From assembly GCA_964448615.1 (NCBI GenBank), contig CAYUWH010000017.1, forward strand, positions 1 to 27,617: 27,617 nt of DNA, given 5' to 3'. The translations under genes and the position numbers were made by a program. Source of the DNA: CAYUWH01 sp964448615 (GTDB taxonomy: Bacteria; Patescibacteriota; Gracilibacteria; Peribacterales; Peribacteraceae). The notes beneath the pieces were generated by a model. That model was not told where the DNA came from and searched no databases. It worked only from the letters and a program-made list of their open reading frames with translations. Position 1 is the stretch's first letter; each line of letters starts with the position of its first letter. Below, in pieces: positions 1 through 5,474 of the stretch.

Positions 1-23
1 AACGGGGCACGTCAGCAGGGAAC

Positions 24-68
24 GGGGGAGGAAGTGAGGCGCATACAACGCGCCGACCGACCTCCCCC
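24..68. other. Two-tier inverted repeat in the intergenic region before the first gene
   Basis: An 8-bp outer stem (24-31 with 61-68, GGGGGAGG/CCTCCCCC) encloses a 5-bp inner stem (38-42 with 50-54, GGCGC/GCGCC). The two are separated by a symmetric six-base internal loop on each side. No T-run follows on the plus strand, so a classical intrinsic terminator is not supported. It may be the 3' structure of a transcript entering from the left or a bidirectional stop signal. The rest of 1-168 shows no gene on either strand that I can support. Confidence 0.4.
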
Positions 69-148
69 ACCCTTCATTGCATCACACCATTCACTCATGA
101 ATTCCTCCTCTCCTTCCAGCGCCTCTTCCAAGAAAGATGCGCGTTTTG

Positions 149-157
149 TGCTATGCT
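149..157 (+). promoter_or_regulatory. Putative extended -10 promoter of the GNAT pair
   Basis: TGC followed by TATGCT (152-157) is a fair extended -10 box. No convincing -35 is present. Transcription would begin near 164, only about five bases before the ATG at 169. There is no SD before that ATG, so the transcript would be almost leaderless. Confidence 0.35.
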
Positions 158-168
158 AACCATTTGCT

Positions 169-780
169 ATGGATCTCGATGAACTCCCTTCTTCGCGCTA
201 CGAACTCCTGACCGGCTCTGACAAGGTCAATGGTGCGGTGAGAGAATTTTTGGACAGGAACGTGTTTACGAAAGTCGGCGGCATGATCACGGAGGTCCGT
301 AACCGGACAATGCTTGCGGCATTGGGCTACGGCAATAATCCTTTTGATCATGACGAGGCGTATATCGCGAAGCAGACGCGCTATGGAGATATCAAGGGGA
401 TCGTGACGATGAGTGCCCTTGGAGAGGGTGCCCGCGGGCCGACGGTTGTCGGATGCGCGGTGCAAAAAGCGCATCAGCACATGAATATCGCGTTGCAACT
501 CATGGAAAAGGCGGTGGACAGATTGCAGCTGCGCATTGATCGCGAAGAGGAAATTTATAATCCGTACAATGGCGAGAAGCGCCTGGTGCAAGGACCCATT
601 CATATCGACTGCATTTCACGCGGAGGAAGCAGGCTTGTGGAAAAACTTTTAGAGCATCGCCCGGATTTTCGATCGCTGGTGAAGGTATGGGATATGCATA
701 AACATGCTGAGATCGTGACGGCGTACGGCATGATGGAGATTGAAAAGTTGAGAGAAAAAGAGCGTGAAATACAGTTATGA
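169..780 (+). CDS. GNAT-like protein with a degenerate acetyl-CoA motif
   Basis: 203 residues. I do not recognise a close named family, but the protein is clearly a diverged relative of the next gene. Both share, in order, EFLDR-x-VF, DEAY-x-A, a G-[LI]-VTM-x-x-LGE stretch, VGC-x-V, a long helix and IDC-[VI]-S. In the downstream copy the VGC segment runs into the R-x-x-G-x-G acetyl-CoA loop typical of GCN5-related N-acetyltransferases. Here the same position reads QKAHQHMNIALQLM, without the glycines, so acetyl-CoA binding may be lost or altered. The C-terminus is about 30 residues longer than in the paralogue. The start is the first ATG, just after a possible -10 box and without an SD. The stop overlaps the next start (ATGA). 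The pair could act as a heterodimer, or this copy may be a regulatory or decaying subunit; that is inference. Confidence 0.6.
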   Translation: MDLDELPSSRYELLTGSDKVNGAVREFLDRNVFTKVGGMITEVRNRTMLAALGYGNNPFDHDEAYIAKQTRYGDIKGIVTMSALGEGARGPTVVGCAVQKAHQHMNIALQLMEKAVDRLQLRIDREEEIYNPYNGEKRLVQGPIHIDCISRGGSRLVEKLLEHRPDFRSLVKVWDMHKHAEIVTAYGMMEIEKLREKEREIQL

Positions 781-1277
781 TTGTTATGACCGCTTCCTCC
801 TTTTCCGTTGATCTGATCAGGCGTCCCGAGCTGCAAGACCGTGCCAACGAGTTTCTCGATCGGCATGTCTTTCATGAGCTCCAGAGAACGCGCGATGTTG
901 CGAGTTTGATTATTCTTGGGGGTGATCGGATCAGAGTCTGCGACGAGGCATACATGGCGCACGATAATCAGGACGGGTTGATCGGCCTTGTCACGATGGC
1001 TCCGCTGGGGGAGGCGGAAAACGGCCAAGCGGGGATTGTGGGATGTGTCGTCGCTTCAAATCATCAGCGCAGGGGTGTCGGTGTTTCGCTGATGCAGCAT
1101 GCCATCCGGCGCTTAGAAGAGCGTATTCAGGCCGGCGAAGAAGTGGATGGCGTTTCCATGCGCGGCTTGATCCGCATTGATTGTGTGAGCGAGGCGGGGA
1201 GGGCGCTTATGAAAAAATTGCTGTCGCAATCGCCCGAATTCGAGGATTTGTTGGATATTCATGGAAATATCGGCTGA
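777..1277 (+). CDS. GNAT-family N-acetyltransferase (predicted)
   Basis: 166 residues. The fold call rests on residues roughly 78-110: a beta strand (GIVGCVV), then SNHQRRGVGVSLMQHA, which fits the GNAT motif A with R-R-G-V-G as the pyrophosphate-binding loop of acetyl-CoA, followed by a helix. A second strand, IRIDCVS, and the helix ALMKKLL follow, as in motif B. The substrate cannot be inferred. The ATG overlaps the previous stop by four bases, so translation is probably coupled and the two proteins are made together. The family usually runs 140-180 residues, so this copy is full length. Between this gene and the next start lie about 245 bases that contain no other gene, only an AT-rich island and a promoter-like element. 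Confidence 0.65.
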   Translation: MIVMTASSFSVDLIRRPELQDRANEFLDRHVFHELQRTRDVASLIILGGDRIRVCDEAYMAHDNQDGLIGLVTMAPLGEAENGQAGIVGCVVASNHQRRGVGVSLMQHAIRRLEERIQAGEEVDGVSMRGLIRIDCVSEAGRALMKKLLSQSPEFEDLLDIHGNIG

Positions 1278-1388
1278 AAAAATTGTCTGAAGCGTACGTA
1301 TTCATCGTGGTAAAACCTGTTAATCGCGCTCCGTTTTTTTACGCTCCGACGGCAATTTCTTTATAGATGACAAACAATAGTTGGCACC

Positions 1389-1442
1389 TTATTTTGGCTT
1401 AAAATAAACAAAAAGTGTAATTATATTTATATAAATAATTAC
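1389..1442. repeat. AT-rich island with inverted repeats
   Basis: The stretch from about 1380 to 1450 is far richer in A+T than its surroundings. It holds a small palindrome TTATTTT/AAAATAA near 1389-1407 and an 8-bp perfect inverted repeat GTAATTAT/ATAATTAC (1417-1424 and 1435-1442, 10-base spacer). It lies directly before a -35-like TTGACG at 1449. Either an UP-element-like promoter enhancer or an operator would fit. Confidence 0.4.
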
Positions 1443-1448
1443 TTATTA

Positions 1449-1477
1449 TTGACGTTTTGGCCCACATCACGTACTCT
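1449..1477 (+). promoter_or_regulatory. Putative sigma-70-type promoter
   Basis: TTGACG (1449-1454), a 17-base spacer and TACTCT (1472-1477). The -35 matches consensus at five of six bases; the -10 is weak. The bases after it, GTGCGCAG, nearly repeat those after the second candidate promoter at 2185-2212. A start of transcription near 1484 would exclude the TTG at 1457 as start codon for the following ORF. Confidence 0.4.
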
Positions 1478-1522
1478 GTGCGCAGAACGTTTGAGTTCAC
1501 CGGTTTTCTTTCTGTCTCTCTC

Positions 1523-1783
1523 ATGAACCTTCCTGCAGGCGCAGCACTGGCTACACCGTCCAAGCGCAAACTGTTGGGGTTCCGCGTGTGGGTGGAGCGT
1601 CTGAATGGCGGCGCGATGGTGGTGAAGGAATACGTGAAAGATGCCGATGGAAACCGCACGACGGATGATAACGCCGCACATCTCTTTGTCGCGCGCAACG
1701 AAGCGCTCTCGATGGTGTCCCACATGTTGAATGACGCGTCGCTCTATGTACGCGATGCGAAGATCGTCGAAGTGTATAGCTAA
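1523..1783 (+). CDS. Small protein of unknown function
   Basis: 86 residues if the ATG at 1523 is used. The frame stays open upstream to a TTG at 1457, but the candidate promoter at 1449-1477 argues for the inner ATG. I do not recognise a family. The product is soluble-looking, with a basic N-terminal part (SKRKLLGFRVWVERL), an acidic polar middle (KDADGNRTTDDN) and a helix plus strand at the end. The alternation of strand-like and helix-like segments suggests a small alpha/beta fold. There is no SD. The gene stands alone, between the AT-rich island and the gap-interrupted membrane gene. Confidence 0.5.
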   Translation: MNLPAGAALATPSKRKLLGFRVWVERLNGGAMVVKEYVKDADGNRTTDDNAAHLFVARNEALSMVSHMLNDASLYVRDAKIVEVYS

Positions 1784-1892
1784 ATCTTGAAGACCCTTCA
1801 CATCATTGCGAGCAATTTCTTTGTATCCGCTTCTGTGCATACAGGTGTGTAGGGGCGGGTACGAAGAATAGAAAAAAGAAAAGGAAAAGAAA

Positions 1893-2032
1893 ATGTACGA
1901 AACCTTGAAGGTGGCGAAGGAAATCATCGAGGTCGTCGGCTTCCCGATGACGCTCGTGATCAGCCTGTACGGGCTGATCCAGATCATTCTGACCCGCCGC
2001 GAGGCCCAGGCTCGCGAGCGCCTGGAGAACGA
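1893..2032 (+). CDS. Small membrane protein, truncated by the assembly gap
   Basis: Only the first 46 residues can be read before the run of Ns. Residues 12-33 form one clear transmembrane helix (VVGFPMTLVISLYGLIQIIL), followed by a charged segment rich in Arg and Glu that probably starts an amphipathic helix or coiled coil. Unlike most genes here it has a good SD, AAGGA at 1881-1885, seven bases before the ATG. A terminator sits just past the gap, so if the true gap is short the whole protein may be small. One-helix proteins with a charged tail include holin-like and stalk-like families; I cannot choose between them. Confidence 0.5.
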
Positions 2033-2132
2033 NNNNNNNNNNNNNNNNNNNNNNNNNNNNNNNNNNNNNNNNNNNNNNNNNNNNNNNNNNNNNNNNNNNN
2101 NNNNNNNNNNNNNNNNNNNNNNNNNNNNNNNN
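2033..2132. other. Assembly gap (100 Ns)
   Basis: Exactly 100 undetermined bases, the conventional size for a scaffold join of unknown length. The C-terminus of the gene starting at 1893 is lost here, and any reading frame spanning the gap is an artefact. Confidence 0.98.
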
Positions 2133-2166
2133 AACCCGGTGCGCACTGCGCGTACCGGGTTTTTCT
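2133..2166 (+). terminator. Intrinsic terminator at the gap edge
   Basis: AACCCGGT (2133-2140) pairs with ACCGGGTT (2154-2161), with an inner GCGC/GCGC extension, followed by TTTTTCTT. The strong stem with its T-run probably ends the transcript of the gap-interrupted membrane gene. Part of the 5' arm may lie inside the gap. Confidence 0.8.
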
Positions 2167-2184
2167 TATTGCTCGCTAAAATTG

Positions 2185-2212
2185 TTGACACGGAAAAAAT
2201 GCACGCTACTCT
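2185..2212 (+). promoter_or_regulatory. Putative promoter with perfect -35 box
   Basis: TTGACA (2185-2190), a 16-base spacer and TACTCT (2207-2212), then GCGCGCAG. The -35 is a consensus match. The -10 and the following bases resemble those of the candidate promoter at 1449-1477. Transcription would start near 2219. Confidence 0.5.
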
Positions 2213-2218
2213 GCGCGC

Positions 2219-2362
2219 AGTGTTCAATATTTGCACGCTTACCGGCATCCGTTACGCCCACCTCGCCAAGATGTGGAGTGCGGGCCTGCCTGTGACGTAA
2301 AAATAGTTTTCTTACTACTCTGTCACTCCAAGGCCCCCTCCGCACCGGATGGGGCCTTTTTT
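2219..2362 (+). ncRNA. Candidate small RNA (about 145 nt) or leader
   Basis: The segment between a good promoter and a strong terminator contains no ORF that starts inside it and looks real. It can fold: TTACG near 2252 with CGTAA near 2296 encloses GCCC/GGGC. I compared it by eye with SRP RNA, tmRNA, RNase P and 6S RNA and saw none of their signatures. The alternative is a 33-codon ORF at 2199-2300 (ATG CAC GCT ... TAA). Its ATG lies upstream of the predicted transcription start and has only a weak GGA before it, so it would need another promoter. Confidence 0.35.
2330..2362 (+). terminator. Strong intrinsic terminator
   Basis: AAGGCCCC (2330-2337) pairs with GGGGCCTT (2351-2358), followed by six T residues. 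It closes the candidate small-RNA unit and insulates the downstream gene. The 160 bases between it and the next start hold no gene, only the leader with its SD. Confidence 0.85.
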
Positions 2363-2523
2363 GTTCTCTTACAGCATCGCCGTTGGTCCGGAAGCGTGTC
2401 GATGCATGAAGAAAATGCGTCGTTACCCTGCCTGATCCACGCAGAGAAAAGGCAAATTTCATGACACGCAAGAAGCGTTTTCCATAGGTCTCGTGTTCTG
2501 ATTCGCACGCGAAGGAGGATTCG

Positions 2524-3879
2524 ATGACGGTCTCGTTACACCATTCCCCGGTAACCGATCGACTGCTGCAAGCAGTGGGCGATCCGGAGGCCGATCTGTT
2601 GCTGCGAACCGCAGCACAGGTCGGGAAGCTCCATGCGCAAGGCGCATTCGAAGAGCTGCAGGAATTCCTCGTCATGCTCGGCATGCCGCCGGCCGAAGCG
2701 GCCAGTTACGAAGGCAAGCTGCAGGGGGCGTCTTCAACTGGTGGCCGTAAGGCCCGCAACAACACGGAACTCGCGCAGTCGCTCGGCATCCTCGTCGATA
2801 GCGCTGCGATGCCGCGCAATCAGCTGCTCTATCGCCTGCTCGAACTCCACTATCCGGATCTGCTGAAGATGCGGGTGCTGGGTGAAGAGCACATCGGCGG
2901 CAAGAAGGGCAAGCGTAACCCACGCGCTCGTCGTGTCCTCTTCGATCATGCGCCATGCACGATGCATGGTGAAACGATGTCGGTGCACCGCGTGTATCTC
3001 GGTGAGAAGCCCGCGGGCTTTCAGCAGGAGGTGGTGCGCCAGTCGCTTTCGCTGCGCCTCGCGCTCGGTGAAAAGGTGGGGCTCGCACTCGGTGATCTGC
3101 TCGTCAATCAGCAGATGCTCTTTCCACCGCCAGAAGTCGCGGCCCTGCTTTCGGCCGTGCTCACGCGCGGCCGCGAAGGCAAGAAGGTGACGCTCGTCGG
3201 GGCGTTTTGCCCGGACTACGCGTACGAGGAAACCGGCAACCCGTCGATCCCGTATCGCTATACCTTCAACGGAGTCGGTGAGGGGGTGGGTCTCGTGGCG
3301 CAGCAGTTCGCGCGCGTGATCCCGCCGCTCTCGCGTTTCCTCACCGAAGCCGGGATCGAACACGAGATCGTGCTCGGGATCGGCGACTTCGAAGCCGATG
3401 TGCAGTCGGTGCTCACGCGCGTCGGTGCGGATCGCGAGACCTTCATCGCGCGCTGCGCTCGTTCGCTCGAGGCGTTTCGCAAGCAGGTCGGCGACGGTCT
3501 GCCGCTGCGGCTCGAGCTGTGCGATGCACACCGCAACGCCGGGCGTTTGCGCCTGTACGCCAAGGAGGCGACGGACAAGATGCTCGCGGGCGACTTCGGC
3601 AAGATGCCGCAGCTGTACCCCGATCTCGCCAAAATCATCGGCAACATCGGCGCACAGTACCGGACGTTCTACGGTCGGTGGCACGGACGCCAGCTCGATG
3701 ATCAAGAGGTCATGCGGCTCGTGCTGGAGCAAGGCGGCGAATACGCCGCCCTGACGCGGATTTACGCCGAAGACTTCGGCGACAACGCCATCACCATCGC
3801 GGGCGATCGTCCGCAAATGCACCTGTTCAACAGTTTCTTTGTCCACATGCCTGTTCTCTGTGTGAAGCGGGTGTACTGA
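2524..3879 (+). CDS. Conserved-looking protein of unknown function, 451 residues
   Basis: I do not recognise the family. The product is soluble, with no signal peptide or membrane helix. The N-terminal 130 residues are helical and charged, with a Lys/Arg-rich patch (GGKKGKRNPRARR, about 124-136). The C-terminal two thirds look like an alpha/beta enzyme domain: a strand leading to GAFCPDYAYEETGNP (about 226-240), then YTFNGVGEGVGLVAQQF, a strand with VLGIGDFEAD (about 281-290), and a closing GDRPQMHLFN. The Cys-Pro-Asp-Tyr and GIGDFEAD segments look like active-site loops. The SD is among the best in the window, AAGGAGG at 2512-2518, five bases before the ATG. The codon use is GC-richer than in the neighbours. 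Two hairpins follow the stop. It is flanked by terminators and appears to be transcribed alone. Confidence 0.75.
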   Translation: MTVSLHHSPVTDRLLQAVGDPEADLLLRTAAQVGKLHAQGAFEELQEFLVMLGMPPAEAASYEGKLQGASSTGGRKARNNTELAQSLGILVDSAAMPRNQLLYRLLELHYPDLLKMRVLGEEHIGGKKGKRNPRARRVLFDHAPCTMHGETMSVHRVYLGEKPAGFQQEVVRQSLSLRLALGEKVGLALGDLLVNQQMLFPPPEVAALLSAVLTRGREGKKVTLVGAFCPDYAYEETGNPSIPYRYTFNGVGEGVGLVAQQFARVIPPLSRFLTEAGIEHEIVLGIGDFEADVQSVLTRVGADRETFIARCARSLEAFRKQVGDGLPLRLELCDAHRNAGRLRLYAKEATDKMLAGDFGKMPQLYPDLAKIIGNIGAQYRTFYGRWHGRQLDDQEVMRLVLEQGGEYAALTRIYAEDFGDNAITIAGDRPQMHLFNSFFVHMPVLCVKRVY

Positions 3880-3886
3880 TTATCCC

Positions 3887-3908
3887 GTGTCTTTCTTCGG
3901 AAAGACAC
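3887..3908. terminator. Hairpin with TTCG tetraloop
   Basis: GTGTCTTTC (3887-3895) and GAAAGACAC (3900-3908) form a perfect 9-bp stem closed by TTCG, an exceptionally stable loop in RNA. It starts eight bases after the stop of the preceding gene. There is no T-run, so it may protect the 3' end from exonucleases or work together with the next hairpin. Confidence 0.55.
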
Positions 3909-3911
3909 AAC

Positions 3912-3938
3912 CCTCCCCTGTACGTGTTACAGGGGAGG
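3912..3938. terminator. Second hairpin, 11-bp stem
   Basis: CCTCCCCTGTA (3912-3922) pairs perfectly with TACAGGGGAGG (3928-3938) around a five-base loop. It ends 16 bases before the ATG of the peptidase gene. Its 3' arm contains GGGGAGG, which resembles an SD but is too far from the ATG and buried in the stem. It may act as terminator, or as a structure shielding the start region. Confidence 0.5.
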
Positions 3939-3954
3939 AATTCCCCCACTTCCC

Positions 3955-5079
3955 ATGCTTGCTGCAGATCTTCTCATTGATGCTCGCGGACCCGATATTC
4001 GCCATGCGTCCGGCCTCACGGCTCCCGATGCGTTTTTCTACCTCAAACAGGACAACGCACCGGCAACTGTCTATTTCGACGCGCGCGAATTTGCCGTACA
4101 GCAACAACGGCTCGATGCTTTAAAGAATGGCGTCCAGATCGAACGACTCGAGCCGTTTCTCGAACAGGCGCGTGCGATGCAGGATGCTCTCAATCTTTCG
4201 CAGCGTTCGTTGCTGGCAGTGTTGCTCGAACGGAAGATCGATGTCGTGCGCGTGCCGCCTGAAATCGGGTATGGCTGGGTGAAGGCGTTGCAGGACCACG
4301 GCATTATCGTCGAACTGAAAGATTTCGCGCGTGCACGCCGCTACAAGAGTGAAGCGCAGTTGCAGATGATGATCGCGGCCCAGCGCGTGACGGAAGGCGC
4401 GTACGATCTTGTGCGCGATGTGCTGCACGACAGCGTGATCGACGGAACACATCTCCGGTATCGCGGTGAGATACTGACGAGCGAGCGTATGAAGGTATTG
4501 CTCAAAGCGTACTTCACCGAACAGGGATATGCGTGCCCCGACGGTTTAATCGTCGCATCCGGAGAACAGAGCGCGCGTCCGCACGATGACGGATCTGGGC
4601 CGATTCTTGCGCATCAGTTCATCATCGTCGATCTGTTTCCGCAGAATGAAGGCACGGGGTTTTATGCCGACATGACGCGTACGTTTGTAAAAGGAAAGCC
4701 AACTGAAAAGATGTATGCGCTGTATGAAGCGGTGCGTGAAGTGCAGCGGGAAATGGCGGACTTTGTGCAAGTCGGCGTGCGCTGCGAAGATGTGTATGCA
4801 CACACCGTTGCGGCGTTTGCGAAGCGAGGATTTGAAACCTCTCCCGAGCGCGGATTCATGCACCGCACGGGGCACGGACTCGGGCTTAGTGTGCATGAAG
4901 CGCCCAGCTTTGCGGCAGCGTGTGATGATGTACTCGAACCCGGCATGGTGATGACTGTGGAACCAGGTTTGTATTACCCCGGTCTCGGAGGCGCACGCAT
5001 CGAAGACGTGATTGTCTTCCACGAAGACGGCCGCAAAGAAAACATAAATCAGTATTCCAAAGACTGGATACTCTCGTAA
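3955..5079 (+). CDS. M24-family metallopeptidase (Xaa-Pro aminopeptidase type)
   Basis: 374 residues, usual for two-domain prolidase/Xaa-Pro aminopeptidase proteins. It would remove N-terminal residues preceding proline in cytosolic peptides. The N-terminal creatinase-like domain covers about 1-130. The pita-bread catalytic domain follows and holds all five metal ligands: D226 (IIVDLF), D239 (YADMTRTF), H307 (RTGHGLG), E336 (MTVEPGLYYP) and E350 (ARIEDV). The first two are spaced 13 residues apart, slightly more than usual. There is no signal peptide. The ATG has no SD within reach; a hairpin ends 16 bases before it. A cupin gene begins 19 bases after the stop and a helicase gene after that, so the three may share a transcript. 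Confidence 0.9.
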   Translation: MLAADLLIDARGPDIRHASGLTAPDAFFYLKQDNAPATVYFDAREFAVQQQRLDALKNGVQIERLEPFLEQARAMQDALNLSQRSLLAVLLERKIDVVRVPPEIGYGWVKALQDHGIIVELKDFARARRYKSEAQLQMMIAAQRVTEGAYDLVRDVLHDSVIDGTHLRYRGEILTSERMKVLLKAYFTEQGYACPDGLIVASGEQSARPHDDGSGPILAHQFIIVDLFPQNEGTGFYADMTRTFVKGKPTEKMYALYEAVREVQREMADFVQVGVRCEDVYAHTVAAFAKRGFETSPERGFMHRTGHGLGLSVHEAPSFAAACDDVLEPGMVMTVEPGLYYPGLGGARIEDVIVFHEDGRKENINQYSKDWILS

Positions 5080-5098
5080 TTCTTTCTCCCAATTTTTT

Positions 5099-5449
5099 AT
5101 GGACCAGCAAGTTGTGTTCTCGCAAGATCAAGCCAAGAAGTATGATATCCCAGGCGGCACATGCTTCTTGTATCCCGATTGTCCCACAGGTCGTCTTTCC
5201 TGTGCGTATGTGATTCAAGACGGGCGCTATCCTGAGAAAGGAAGGAAGAAAAACAACGTGTGCACCGAGGGTATGTTTATCATCGATGGTGAATATGATC
5301 TCGATCTTGGCGGCAAGTCCTACCATCTCAAAGCAGGAGACGTCGTCTATGTCCCGGTCGGCATGCCCTATTCGATAGAAGGTAAAGGCCGGTCGCTCGT
5401 CTTCATTGAGCCAAAGTGGGACTCTGCGCAGAACGTCGCGTGCGATTGA
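5099..5449 (+). CDS. Small single-domain cupin protein without metal ligands
   Basis: 116 residues. The conserved part is GEYDLDLGGKSYHLKAGDVV followed by YVPVGMPYSIEG, the second cupin motif (G-D-x5-P-x-G-x2-[H]). The histidine expected there is a tyrosine, and the HxH-x-E of the first motif is absent. A metal-dependent enzyme is therefore unlikely; ligand binding or an isomerase-like role without metal remains possible. It carries several cysteines (CFLYPDCPTG, about 21-30) in an N-terminal arm. The ATG is preceded by a pyrimidine-rich stretch with no SD. It lies between the peptidase and the helicase, 19 and 25 bases away. Confidence 0.75.
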   Translation: MDQQVVFSQDQAKKYDIPGGTCFLYPDCPTGRLSCAYVIQDGRYPEKGRKKNNVCTEGMFIIDGEYDLDLGGKSYHLKAGDVVYVPVGMPYSIEGKGRSLVFIEPKWDSAQNVACD

Positions 5450-5457
5450 GGAAAAGA

Positions 5458-5466
5458 TGCTAAACT
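5458..5466 (+). promoter_or_regulatory. Putative extended -10 just before the helicase start
   Basis: TGC followed by TAAACT (5461-5466) lies eight bases before the ATG at 5475. If used, transcription starts within a few bases of the start codon and the message is leaderless. It supports the inner ATG against the in-frame upstream starts at 5406 and 5457. Confidence 0.35.
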
Positions 5467-5474
5467 CTTCCCCC

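Noticed and set aside
24..68. Kink-turn or riboswitch in the first hairpin
   Set aside because: The GA/GA bases next to the inner stem recall a kink-turn, but the loop is symmetric without the three-base bulge.
1439..2248. Minus-strand frame running through the Ns
   Set aside because: Continuity depends on undetermined bases; the rest lies opposite the small ORF at 1523.
2133..2300. Continuation of the gap-interrupted gene after the Ns
   Set aside because: It would read through a strong terminator and a promoter, and the frame across the gap is arbitrary.
2734..3846. 370-codon open frame on the minus strand opposite the unknown 451-residue gene
   Set aside because: It is a mirror of the GC-rich plus-strand gene; the product has no family motifs, and the plus strand has a strong SD and enzyme-like motifs.
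5421..5436. ACTCTGCGCAGAACG inside the cupin gene, similar to the promoter region at 1475
   Set aside because: It lies in codons of the cupin and has no -35 or -10 in the right place; chance similarity is likely.
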